Source: Alphaproteobacteria bacterium
Lineage (GTDB): Bacteria; Pseudomonadota; Alphaproteobacteria; RS24
Direction of reading: 5' to 3'
Length of the DNA: 64,000 nt
Assembly: GCA_029248825.1 (NCBI GenBank)
Contig: JAQWIP010000102.1
Location: 79,451 to 143,450 of the forward strand
Shown here: positions 19,056 to 26,823 of the stretch, piece after piece
Numbering within the stretch: position 1 is the first letter of the stretch
Layout of the letters: the number at the start of each line of letters is the position of its first letter
Made by a program: the position numbers and the translations under genes
Notes under the pieces: model-generated
Databases searched by the model: none
Told to the model about the DNA's origin: nothing
The model's input: the letters and a program-made list of their open reading frames with translations, nothing else

Positions 19056-19508
19056 ATGAAATCGTCCATGACTAAGTCCGCGACCCCACCGATGGATATT
19101 GAAGCGCTTGCTACTCAGGCGGGCATGCGCATGACCGACCAACGTCGGGTGATTGCCAGTGTCTTGTCGCAAGCCGACGACCACCCCGATGTCGAAGAAG
19201 TCTACCGCCGCGCTTCCGAGCGCGATGCCGGCATTTCCATTGCCACGGTCTATCGCACCGTGCGCCTTTTCGAAGAGGCGGGCATTCTCACGCGCCATGA
19301 TTTTGGCGATGGCCGCGCGCGCTATGAGCCTGTGGCCGATGACCACCATGACCATTTGATCGATATTCAAAGCGGCAAAGTCATTGAATTCACCAATGAA
19401 GAGATTGAGCGGTTGCAGGCCGAAGTGGCCAAAAAGCTTGGCTATAAATTGGTCGACCATCGCCTCGAGCTTTATGGTGTGCCGCTTGAGAAAGCGCCGA
19501 AAAAATAA
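19056..19508 (+). CDS. fur: Fur family metalloregulator (alphaproteobacterial Fur/Mur type)
   Basis: Winged-helix repressor of about 150 residues with the DNA-recognition region ISIATVYRTVRLFEEAG and the metal-sensing segment DDHHDHLIDIQSGKVIEF. It contains no cysteine, so the structural zinc (CxxC) sites of classical Fur are absent. This matches the alphaproteobacterial Fur/Mur branch, which often senses manganese rather than iron. Three in-frame ATGs (19056, 19068, 19092) precede the conserved domain without a clear ribosome-binding site, so the exact start is uncertain by up to 12 residues. It lies between rimI and an acyltransferase gene. Confidence 0.92.
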   Translation: MKSSMTKSATPPMDIEALATQAGMRMTDQRRVIASVLSQADDHPDVEEVYRRASERDAGISIATVYRTVRLFEEAGILTRHDFGDGRARYEPVADDHHDHLIDIQSGKVIEFTNEEIERLQAEVAKKLGYKLVDHRLELYGVPLEKAPKK

Positions 19509-19525
19509 ACTAGCTGGCTTCAGAG

Positions 19526-20377
19526 ATGCAGATATTTACCGTGATTGGCCGCGCCATTTTATTGCTTTTGGCCTTGCTGGTTTTCGTGCCGCCGCAAGTT
19601 CTGGTGCTATTGGTTTTTCGCTGGCTCCCCAAACCCCTATCGCGCGTCTGGCCGATTATCCCGCTTTGGTTTTTTCGCAGCTTGTTAAAAATCTTTGGCG
19701 TGCGGTTGAAAATAACAGGCGCCCTGCCGCAAGCTGGCACCCTATTGGTGGCCAATCATATTTCTTGGTTTGATATTCTGGCCATTGGCGCCATCACGCC
19801 CCTGTCTTTTATTGCCAAAAGCGATGTCAAAGGCTGGCCGCTTTTGGGGTGGCTGTCTGGTTTGCAGCGCACGGTTTATGTCGACCGGCGGCGCGGGCGG
19901 CACAATAAAACCGATGGCGATGCGCTAACCGGGCGATTGGTGGCGGGCGACACAATGGTGATTTTCGCCGAAGGCACAAACTCCGATGGGCTGAAAGTTC
20001 TGCCATTTAAATCCACTTTATTTGCCGGTCTGGAGCGCCTCGCCAAATCCGATAAAGCCGATGCGGGGCGCCCTCCGGTTCAGGCCATGACGATTGCCTA
20101 TCGCCGCCTGCACGATATGGCGATGGGGCGGCGTCAACGCATGGCCTATGCGTGGCTTGGCGATATGGGGCTGGCCTCGCATTTTCTGTTCATGATGGCC
20201 TCGGACCCGATTACTTTTGAGGTGATATTTCACGAGCCACTGCCCGATGCGAGGAAAAGCCAGCGCAAAGAAATGGCGCGCTGTCTGCACGCCCAAGTGG
20301 CGGGCGGGCTGGAAGATATGTCTTATGGCAGGCCAGTTCCGCGCCCTGCCGAACCATGCCGAGCTGAGCCGAGCTGA
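19526..20377 (+). CDS. plsC: 1-acyl-sn-glycerol-3-phosphate acyltransferase family protein
   Basis: Membrane-associated acyltransferase of 283 residues that esterifies lysophosphatidate (or a related lysolipid) to phosphatidate. It has an N-terminal hydrophobic anchor (about 5-30), the catalytic HX4D box in NHISWFDI (about 77-84) and the acceptor motif FAEGTNSDG (about 147-155; EGTS is more usual). The PlsC subfamily cannot be separated from ornithine-lipid OlsA-type enzymes by eye. The last residues (CRAEPS) and the stop come from a short tandem repeat, so the C-terminus may be recently altered. Confidence 0.85.
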   Translation: MQIFTVIGRAILLLLALLVFVPPQVLVLLVFRWLPKPLSRVWPIIPLWFFRSLLKIFGVRLKITGALPQAGTLLVANHISWFDILAIGAITPLSFIAKSDVKGWPLLGWLSGLQRTVYVDRRRGRHNKTDGDALTGRLVAGDTMVIFAEGTNSDGLKVLPFKSTLFAGLERLAKSDKADAGRPPVQAMTIAYRRLHDMAMGRRQRMAYAWLGDMGLASHFLFMMASDPITFEVIFHEPLPDARKSQRKEMARCLHAQVAGGLEDMSYGRPVPRPAEPCRAEPS

Positions 20378-20395
20378 GCTGATGACGGCTCGGCT
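20359..20395. repeat. Short tandem repeat and inverted repeat at the plsC 3' end
   Basis: Two copies of GCCGAGCTGA (20359-20368 and 20369-20378) plus a partial GCTGA cover the stop codon of plsC. AGCCGAGC at 20367-20374 pairs with GCTCGGCT at 20388-20395 (8 bp arms, 13-base loop). No T-run follows, so it is not a standard terminator. Confidence 0.7.
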
Positions 20396-20429
20396 TGCGC
20401 AGGCGCCGCAAAAGCGCTAAGGCCAAAGC

Positions 20430-21845
20430 ATGAACGACACGCATAAAAACAAGGGTGCCAATGATAAGGGTGCCAATGACAAGTCTTGTTATATCAAGAC
20501 CTTTGGCTGCCAGATGAACGTCTATGATAGCCAGCGCATGGCTGAGGCTTTGGTCGAGGCCGGCTATCGGGCGGTCGATACACCAGATGACGCGGATATG
20601 ATTATTTTAAACACGTGTCATATCCGCGAGAGAGCGGCCGAGAAAGTCTATCATGAGCTGGGTCGTTTGCGTCCGCTGAAGCAACGCAATAAAAACATCG
20701 TTATTGGGGTCGCTGGCTGCGTGGCGCAAGCCGAAGGCGCGGAAATTATTTCGCGCGCGCCGATGGTCGATATGGTGTTCGGCCCGCAAACGTTTCAGCA
20801 ATTGCCCGCCATGCTCGACGAAGTGAGCCAGACCCGATCGCAGGGGCGCAAAGCCAGATTGGTGCGCACGGAATTTCCAGCGGCCGAAAAATTTGCCGCC
20901 CTCACCCACGTGCCGCGCAAGCCCATCACCCGAAGCCCCAGCGCCTATGTGACGGTGCAAGAGGGCTGCGATAAGTTTTGCACTTTTTGTGTGGTGCCTT
21001 ATACGCGCGGCGAAGAAATCTCGCGCGCCGCCCGCGAAATCATCGACGAGGCCAAAGGTCTGGCCGAGCAGGGCGTGTGCGAAATCACCCTCTTGGGGCA
21101 GAATGTAAACGCTTGGCAAGACCTCGAAAGCGGCCAGCGTTTGGCGGGGCTTTTGGACGATTTGGCCGAGATTGAGGGCTTACATCGTTTGCGCTTCACC
21201 ACCAGCCATCCGCGCGATATGGATGCGGCGCTCATTGCCGCGCATGGGCGAAACGAGAAACTAATGCCCTATTTGCATCTGCCGGTGCAGGCGGGTTCCG
21301 ACAAGATTTTAAAAGCGATGAACCGCAAACACACAGCCGCCGACTATATGGCTTTGTGCAAAGAGTTCCGCGCCGTGCGTCCCGATTTGGCTTTATCGTC
21401 GGATTTCATCATCGGTTTCCCGGGCGAGACGGATGAAGATTTCGCCGCCACGATGGCTTTGGTAGAAGAGGTGACTTATGCGCAAGCCTATTCGTTTAAA
21501 TATTCGCCGCGCCCCGGCACGCCTGCCGCCGACGAGGAGAACCAAGTCGATGAGGCGGTAAAAGCGGCGCGCTTGCAAACCATCCAAGGCCTGATTAGCG
21601 CGCAGCAGAGCGCCTTTAATGAGGCGCAATTGGGGCAGGTTTTGCCGATATTATTTGATAAACCGTCCAAACATGCTGGCCAAATTACCGGTCGCAGTCC
21701 TTATTTGCAGCCCGTGCATGTCAAAGTGCCAGAGGGGCAAGATGTCGAGGCGGTATTTGCGGCGGTGCGCGGGCGCATTCTGCCCGTCGAGATTATCCGC
21801 ACGCATCGCAATAGTTTAAGCGGTCAATTTAGCGACACGGTGTAA
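20430..21845 (+). CDS. miaB: tRNA-2-methylthio-N6-dimethylallyladenosine synthase
   Basis: Radical-SAM methylthiotransferase that converts i6A37 to ms2i6A37 in tRNA. The 471 residues have the UPF0004 domain with its auxiliary-cluster cysteines (TFGCQMNVYDS, NTCHIRE, AGCVAQAEG), the radical-SAM motif CDKFCTFC (about 180-187) and a C-terminal TRAM-like domain. The N-terminal tail contains a duplicated pentapeptide KGAND encoded by a perfect 15 bp repeat (one base different), outside the conserved domain. It heads the block miaB-phoH-ybeY-corC-lnt. Confidence 0.97.
   Translation: MNDTHKNKGANDKGANDKSCYIKTFGCQMNVYDSQRMAEALVEAGYRAVDTPDDADMIILNTCHIRERAAEKVYHELGRLRPLKQRNKNIVIGVAGCVAQAEGAEIISRAPMVDMVFGPQTFQQLPAMLDEVSQTRSQGRKARLVRTEFPAAEKFAALTHVPRKPITRSPSAYVTVQEGCDKFCTFCVVPYTRGEEISRAAREIIDEAKGLAEQGVCEITLLGQNVNAWQDLESGQRLAGLLDDLAEIEGLHRLRFTTSHPRDMDAALIAAHGRNEKLMPYLHLPVQAGSDKILKAMNRKHTAADYMALCKEFRAVRPDLALSSDFIIGFPGETDEDFAATMALVEEVTYAQAYSFKYSPRPGTPAADEENQVDEAVKAARLQTIQGLISAQQSAFNEAQLGQVLPILFDKPSKHAGQITGRSPYLQPVHVKVPEGQDVEAVFAAVRGRILPVEIIRTHRNSLSGQFSDTV
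20451..20480 (+). repeat. 15 bp in-frame tandem duplication in miaB
   Basis: AAGGGTGCCAATGAT (20451-20465) is directly repeated as AAGGGTGCCAATGAC (20466-20480), adding five residues to the disordered N-terminal tail without changing the frame. Confidence 0.85.
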
Positions 21846-21877
21846 CTTGTCCTTTTGGTTAAGGGCTTGCCAAGTCG

Positions 21878-21939
21878 ATGAAAAATTCTGATACTTGATG
21901 GCTATGGGTCATAAAATAAATGAAAAATTCGGATATCTG
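21878..21939 (+). repeat. 20 bp spaced direct repeat upstream of phoH
   Basis: ATGAAAAATTCTGATACTTG at 21878-21897 recurs as ATGAAAAATTCGGATATCTG at 21920-21939 (17 of 20 identical, 42 bases apart start to start). The pair fills most of the 108-base miaB-phoH gap and ends just before the phoH ribosome-binding site. It may be a regulator site pair or an old duplication. Confidence 0.7.
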
Positions 21940-21953
21940 GCAGGAGTTTGCGC

Positions 21954-23111
21954 TTGAGCGATCCTGAGAAACAATCCACTTCCCGCCCTCGTGCTTCGAA
22001 ACCCAAGTCTAAGCCTTTCGTGCTTCAGTTCGACAACAATCGGCTGTTGCCAGAGCTATATGGCGAGCATGGCAAAAATCTTGCGCGCATTGAACAGACT
22101 TTGGATGTCTCTTTGTCCAATCGCGGCAATCAGGTTTCGATTTCGGGCGCCGAAGAAGATTGCACGCGCGCGGCGCAAGTTTTGGGGACGCTCTATCATA
22201 ATCTCGAACGCGGCGCCGAAGTGACCAGCGGCGATGTCGATGGCGCTTTGCGTCTCAGCCTCGCCGCCATGGATGCGCCTTCGACAGGCAATGGCGCCTC
22301 GCAGAAAACCAAATCGGCCAGCAATGGTAAAGGCAATGGCAAAGCGGCGCCCGCGCCCCTTACGGGCAAGGCGGCTTTGCGCACGCAAAAACGCGAAGTC
22401 TTGCCGCGCTCGCCCGCCCAAGCCACCTATATAGAGGCTTTGTTGAACAGCGAGCTGGTGGTTGGTTGCGGCCCTGCCGGCACCGGCAAAACCTATTTGG
22501 CCGTCGCCGCCGCCGCCGCCATGTTGGTCGAAGGCAAAGTCGACCGTATCATCTTGTCGCGCCCGGCCGTGGAAGCGGGCGAGAACCTCGGGTTTTTGCC
22601 AGGCGATATGCGCGATAAAGTCGACCCTTATTTGCGCCCGCTTTATGATGCGCTTTACGACATGCTGCCAGGCCCCCAAGTTATTCGTTCGTTGGAGAGC
22701 GGCGAGATTGAAATCGCGCCTTTGGCTTTCATGCGCGGGCGCACTTTGGCCAATAGTTTTGTCATCCTCGATGAAAGCCAAAATGCGACACCTATGCAGA
22801 TGAAAATGTTTTTGACGCGGATGGGCGAAAATTCTCGCATGGTCATCACCGGCGACCCAAGCCAAGTCGATTTGCCGTTTGGTGCCAAGTCGGGTCTCAA
22901 AGATGCGCTAGAAATTTTGCCGAAGATTAAAGGCTGCGAGATTATTCATTTCAGCGAAGATGATGTGGTGCGCCATGATATGGTCACGCGCATTGTAAAA
23001 GCCTATAATAAGCGCGATGGCAAATTGCCGCCGATGCAAAGGCATCCGAAAAAGAACCTAAAAAAGGCCATAGATGAGAAACCAAACGAGCCAGGTGATG
23101 ACGCAGAATAA
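21954..23111 (+). CDS. phoH: PhoH family ATPase
   Basis: Cytoplasmic P-loop ATPase of about 385 residues, linked to RNA metabolism through its constant neighbour ybeY. An N-terminal KH-like RNA-binding region (about 20-90) and a low-complexity linker (about 95-130) precede the ATPase with Walker A GPAGTGKT (about 173-180) and the VILDESQNA motif. I prefer the TTG at 21954, 7 bases after GGAG; an in-frame TTG at 21948 would sit too close to that site. The gene overlaps ybeY by 38 bases. Confidence 0.93.
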   Translation: MSDPEKQSTSRPRASKPKSKPFVLQFDNNRLLPELYGEHGKNLARIEQTLDVSLSNRGNQVSISGAEEDCTRAAQVLGTLYHNLERGAEVTSGDVDGALRLSLAAMDAPSTGNGASQKTKSASNGKGNGKAAPAPLTGKAALRTQKREVLPRSPAQATYIEALLNSELVVGCGPAGTGKTYLAVAAAAAMLVEGKVDRIILSRPAVEAGENLGFLPGDMRDKVDPYLRPLYDALYDMLPGPQVIRSLESGEIEIAPLAFMRGRTLANSFVILDESQNATPMQMKMFLTRMGENSRMVITGDPSQVDLPFGAKSGLKDALEILPKIKGCEIIHFSEDDVVRHDMVTRIVKAYNKRDGKLPPMQRHPKKNLKKAIDEKPNEPGDDAE

Positions 23112-23706
23112 CGCCACACCGCCAGCCGCCTCCTCCTCCGCTTCCGCCTCCGTTGGTGATGCGGAGCCTGACAGTCCGAGCCTGTCTCAAGGCCTCACGT
23201 TAGATTTGGATATGCGCGATGCGCGCTGGCAAGCGCTGGAGGGCGACTTGCGCCAGCAGGCCGCGTTTATTTGGGCGCGCCTTGACCCCAAAGCCGCCAT
23301 GCCCGAAGCCGAGGCCTGTCTGGTTTTGGCCGATGATGGCGAGCTGGCGCAGATGAATGAAAGCTTTCGCCATAAAGCGGGGCCGACCAATGTGCTGAGT
23401 TTTCCCGCGCTGGATTTCGCCGCGCCTGTGCAATCGGCGCAAGATTTATCTGGCCTGCCGTTTACGCTGCTTGGCGATATTGTTATGTCCTACGATCGCT
23501 TGCAGGCGGAAGCGCAAGCGCAAGGCAAAACCGAACGCGCTCACGCGCTGCATTTGCTGACCCATGGGCTTTTGCATCTTTTGGGCTATGACCATGAAAA
23601 TGAGGCGGATGCCAATTTGATGGAAGGGCTGGAAAGCGAGCTGCTGCTCGCGGCTGGCCTGGCCAATCCTTATGACGAGCTTCCTCAATCGGAGACGGAA
23701 CAATGA
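23074..23706 (+). CDS. ybeY: Endoribonuclease YbeY (rRNA maturation factor)
   Basis: Zinc-dependent endoribonuclease acting in 16S rRNA 3'-end maturation and 70S quality control. The metal site HGLLHLLGYDH (about 163-173) is intact. With 210 residues it is longer than usual because of an alanine/serine-rich N-terminal extension. The ATG at 23074 has AAGG 6 bases upstream; a second in-frame ATG at 23098 would give 202 residues. It overlaps phoH at its start and corC at its stop (ATGA), so the three are cotranslated. Confidence 0.95.
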   Translation: MRNQTSQVMTQNNATPPAASSSASASVGDAEPDSPSLSQGLTLDLDMRDARWQALEGDLRQQAAFIWARLDPKAAMPEAEACLVLADDGELAQMNESFRHKAGPTNVLSFPALDFAAPVQSAQDLSGLPFTLLGDIVMSYDRLQAEAQAQGKTERAHALHLLTHGLLHLLGYDHENEADANLMEGLESELLLAAGLANPYDELPQSETEQ

Positions 23707-24620
23707 GTGCTTCTTCTGCAACCAGCTGGTGGCGATCTTTATTCGGCGGGGGCGAGAGCTCCCTGCGCGAAAGCATTGAAGATGTTTTGGAGGAAAGCCA
23801 AGGCGAGACCGCCGACTTCTCGGATGAAGAACGCCATATGCTGAAAAACCTACTCGGCTTTCGCGATGTGCGCCTGGATGATGTGATGGTGCCGCGCGCC
23901 GATATTGATGCGGTGGAGGTCGATATAAAGCTGCGCGACTTGCTGGCTTTATTTGCCGATTGCGGCCATTCGCGCATGCCCGTCTATCGCGAAACGCTCG
24001 ACCAACCCATCGGCATGGTGCATGTGAAAGATGTGCTATCGGCGCTCCAATCGAGCCTTGGCCAAGGCAGCGCAAACCTCGAAACCATTGAGCTGACGCC
24101 GCTGGTGCGTCCAGTTTTATTCGTTCCGCCTTCTATGCCGGCTATGGAATTACTGGTGAAAATGCAAGCGACGCGCGGCCATATGGCTTTGGTCATCGAT
24201 GAATATGGCGGCACCGATGGCTTGGTGACGATTGAAGATTTGATCGAAGAAATCGTCGGCGAAATTGAAGACGAACATGATGAAGAAGAAGAACTTTTAA
24301 AAGCCCTGAGCGAGGACGGCCATTGGCGCGCGCAAGCCCGATTGCCGCTCGCCGATATGGAAGCGGCTTTGGATATCCGCTTGGCGCACGTGGAAGGCTA
24401 TGACGACATCGATACGCTGGGCGGATTGGTTTTTGCCAAAGCCGGACGGGTGCCAGAGCGTGGCGAAATGATTGCCCAAGATATGGGCGATGGGCGGGTG
24501 CTTGAATTTATCATTCACGATGGCGATGCGCGCCGCATCAAGCAAGTGGATATGCGCTTGATTGCGCGCGCGGCAAAACCCGCGCGCAGCCAAAAAAGCC
24601 GCAAAGGCACGGCAGACTAA
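23703..24620 (+). CDS. CBS-domain protein, CorC/TlyC (hemolysin C) family
   Basis: Cytosolic protein of 305 residues with two CBS domains (about 60-185; MVPRADIDAV, VIDEYGGTDGLVTIEDLIEEIVGE) and a C-terminal CorC_HlyC transporter-associated domain (about 205-285). Family members bind adenosine nucleotides and are tied to magnesium/cobalt export; despite the name a haemolytic role is not expected. Its stop overlaps the lnt start by one base (TAATG). The fixed ybeY-corC-lnt order in many proteobacteria supports a link to envelope or ribosome homeostasis. Confidence 0.92.
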   Translation: MSASSATSWWRSLFGGGESSLRESIEDVLEESQGETADFSDEERHMLKNLLGFRDVRLDDVMVPRADIDAVEVDIKLRDLLALFADCGHSRMPVYRETLDQPIGMVHVKDVLSALQSSLGQGSANLETIELTPLVRPVLFVPPSMPAMELLVKMQATRGHMALVIDEYGGTDGLVTIEDLIEEIVGEIEDEHDEEEELLKALSEDGHWRAQARLPLADMEAALDIRLAHVEGYDDIDTLGGLVFAKAGRVPERGEMIAQDMGDGRVLEFIIHDGDARRIKQVDMRLIARAAKPARSQKSRKGTAD

Positions 24621-26188
24621 TGGCACGCTGGCTGTCTTTTTGCGCCAGCTATCCAAGGCGGATAAGCCTATTGGCTGGCCTCATTTTGCCTTTGGCGTTT
24701 GCTCCTTTTCAAATCTTGCCGATTTTTTATCTGTCGTATGGGCTGGTTTTCTGGCTGGCTTGGCAAGCGCGCCAAAGCCCCAAAGATTTATTCATCTTGG
24801 GCTGGCTATTTGGCTTCGGGCAGTTTTTTACCGGCCTCTTGTGGATGGGCGAAGCGTTTTTGGTCGAGGCCGAACATTTCCTTTGGGCGTTGCCATTTGC
24901 CATCACGCTTTTGCCCGCGGGCTTGGCTTTATTTGGCGGCTTGGCGTTTTATCTCTGGGGGCAGATGGTGGCACGTTTTGCCATGCGGCGTCTGCTGGCC
25001 AGCCTATCTTTGCCGCTTTGGCTGGTTCTGGCGGCTTATTTGCGAAGCACTGTTTTGACCGGTCTGCCGTGGAACCTGCCCGCTATGGGCTGGGGAACTT
25101 GGCTGTATTTGGCGCAAGCGACGAGCTTTCTTGGCGTCCATGGGTTGGGACTATTGGCGCTGGTAAGCGTGGCGTTTTTACTGGCCGAGCAAGCGCGGCT
25201 GCGCTGGCTATCGCTCGCCCTGATGGTTTTGGTTTTGCTATTTGGTGTGGCGCGTCTGCATGGGGGCGTGCGTTTGGAGGCCAGCGATACGATGATCACT
25301 GTGGTGCAGCCCAATCTGGCTCAGCGCGAAAAATGGCTACCCGAAAAACGCGATGCGCATATTGAGAAGACCCTGCAATTGACCCAATTGGGGCTGAAAT
25401 ATGCGCCCAAAACCGACCTTATCCTCTGGCCAGAAACGGCCATTCCAGCGCTTATCGATGAGGGGACGGGGTTTGGCGATCGCTTGCGCGCAGCCCTGCC
25501 TGCGGGCTTAGAAAGCCGCCGCCAGCCGCCCTATATTTTGACCGGTGCGGTGCGGCGCGAGCTTGGGTTGCAAAGCGCTAAATTTTACAATAGCGCCATG
25601 TTGTGGTCGGGCGATGGGCATTTATTGGCCAAATCGGACAAGCATCATCTGGTGCCCTTTGGCGAATATTTACCCATGCAAAACTGGCTGGAGGCCATTG
25701 GGCTAGAGCAATTGGTGCGCCTGCGAGGTGGCTATGCCTATGGGCCGCCCCACGCTCGCTTGAGCGCTGCGGGCTTGCCGGTGCTGGCGCCCTTGATTTG
25801 CTATGAAGGTATTTTCCCGGCTTTATCGGCCAGCCCCAAAGGGCTTTCGCGTCCCGAAGCTTTGGTCAATTTAACCAATGATGGCTGGTTTGGAAATTGG
25901 CATGGCCCCCATCAACATCTCGCGCAAGTGCGTTTGCGCGCCATCGAGCAAGGCCTGCCTTTGGTGCGAAGTGCGAATACCGGCATCTCGGCGGTTTTTG
26001 ATGCGCATGGCCGCCAGCTTGAGGCTTTGCCACTGGGCGAGGCGGGCGTGTTTTCTTTGCCGCTGCCCACGGCTTTGCCCCCGACGCTTTATGCGGGTTT
26101 TGGGGATAGCGTGTTTTTTGCGCTCTGGCTTGGCTTGGCGCTCGCGGTAATGGCGGCGCGGCGGCGTTTTTCAACTCACGCGCTTTAG
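24620..26188 (+). CDS. lnt: Apolipoprotein N-acyltransferase
   Basis: Inner-membrane enzyme that adds the third acyl chain to the N-terminal cysteine of lipoproteins. The 522 residues comprise an N-terminal bundle of about seven membrane helices (to about 205), a periplasmic carbon-nitrogen hydrolase domain with the catalytic triad E272 (WPETAIP), K341 (SDKHHLVPFGEY) and C394 (LICYEG), and a final helix near the C-terminus. It starts on the last base of corC and would act on lipoproteins such as the one at the left edge of this window. Confidence 0.96.
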   Translation: MARWLSFCASYPRRISLLAGLILPLAFAPFQILPIFYLSYGLVFWLAWQARQSPKDLFILGWLFGFGQFFTGLLWMGEAFLVEAEHFLWALPFAITLLPAGLALFGGLAFYLWGQMVARFAMRRLLASLSLPLWLVLAAYLRSTVLTGLPWNLPAMGWGTWLYLAQATSFLGVHGLGLLALVSVAFLLAEQARLRWLSLALMVLVLLFGVARLHGGVRLEASDTMITVVQPNLAQREKWLPEKRDAHIEKTLQLTQLGLKYAPKTDLILWPETAIPALIDEGTGFGDRLRAALPAGLESRRQPPYILTGAVRRELGLQSAKFYNSAMLWSGDGHLLAKSDKHHLVPFGEYLPMQNWLEAIGLEQLVRLRGGYAYGPPHARLSAAGLPVLAPLICYEGIFPALSASPKGLSRPEALVNLTNDGWFGNWHGPHQHLAQVRLRAIEQGLPLVRSANTGISAVFDAHGRQLEALPLGEAGVFSLPLPTALPPTLYAGFGDSVFFALWLGLALAVMAARRRFSTHAL

Positions 26189-26208
26189 GGTTTCTGGCGA
26201 TAAAAACA

Positions 26209-26224
26209 ATTGCCCTCGGGCAAT
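26209..26224. promoter_or_regulatory. Inverted repeat between lnt and the XRE regulator
   Basis: ATTGCCC-TC-GGGCAAT is a perfect 7 bp inverted repeat located 60-80 bases before the regulator start. No T-run follows. It could be an operator for the regulator itself or a weak lnt 3' hairpin. Confidence 0.4.
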
Positions 26225-26285
26225 CTCTCCCCCATAGTTTGCGGCGTAACCTGCGTCTCAAAAATAATAATAGAGGGGGCAGATT

Positions 26286-26705
26286 ATGCCACGTAAAAAA
26301 CATCAAGCCGTCGATGCCTTTATCGGCGCGCGGGTGCGTCTTCGCCTGCTTATGCTGGGGATGAGCCAAGAAGAATTGAGCAATCAGCTCGGGGTCACTT
26401 TCCAGCAAGTTCAAAAATACGAGAAAGGCGTCAATCGCATTTCGGCCAGTCGGCTGTTTGAGTTGTCGCAAGCCTTTGATGTGCCAGTGCAGTTTTTCTT
26501 CGATGGATTGGAAGAGCCGCTAGACCCTTATCCCGAAGCGGGTCTCGCTGAGGAGCCGTTGCTCAATCCCTATCTCGATTTTGTGAGCAGCGGGCCAGGG
26601 GTTGAGTTAAATCGGGCTTTTCTGGAGATTACCGACGAGGATTTGCGCCGCCAATTGCTCTCGGTTGTCTCTAATATTGCGCGGGTCAATCGCACGCGAG
26701 ACTAA
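26286..26705 (+). CDS. XRE-family helix-turn-helix transcriptional regulator
   Basis: DNA-binding protein of 139 residues with an N-terminal Cro/C1-type HTH (about 15-72; MSQEELSNQLGVTFQQVQKY, then EKGVNRISASRLFELSQ). The C-terminal half is acidic with no recognised ligand domain. GAGGGGG precedes the ATG. This regulator is conserved immediately upstream of metK in many alphaproteobacteria; its targets are not deducible, though the inverted repeat just upstream and the repeats in the metK leader are possible sites. Confidence 0.9.
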   Translation: MPRKKHQAVDAFIGARVRLRLLMLGMSQEELSNQLGVTFQQVQKYEKGVNRISASRLFELSQAFDVPVQFFFDGLEEPLDPYPEAGLAEEPLLNPYLDFVSSGPGVELNRAFLEITDEDLRRQLLSVVSNIARVNRTRD

Positions 26706-26823
26706 GCTTTGTGGCAATGCTTTGTGGAAATTTTGCTAGGGCAACAGGGTTGACCATCGGGGAGTGGCCTGCCACATAGAGGAATTGTTTTAAACGCGAG
26801 CTTTTAAGAGCGAGGGATTACAC
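26706..26823 (+). promoter_or_regulatory. metK upstream region with direct and inverted repeats
   Basis: An exact 9 bp direct repeat GCTTTGTGG occurs at 26706-26714 and 26719-26727. TTGACC (26750-26755) with CATAGA (26775-26780, 19-base spacer) is a possible promoter, and GTGGC-CT-GCCAC (26764-26775) forms an inverted repeat between these elements. I could not match the region to SAM-II or SAM/SAH riboswitch consensus sequences. GCGAGG lies shortly before the start codon. Confidence 0.4.

Noticed and set aside
26706..26823. SAM riboswitch before metK
   Set aside because: I compared the region with what I recall of SAM-II and SAM/SAH consensus sequences and found no convincing pairing or core match. 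Only repeats are reported.
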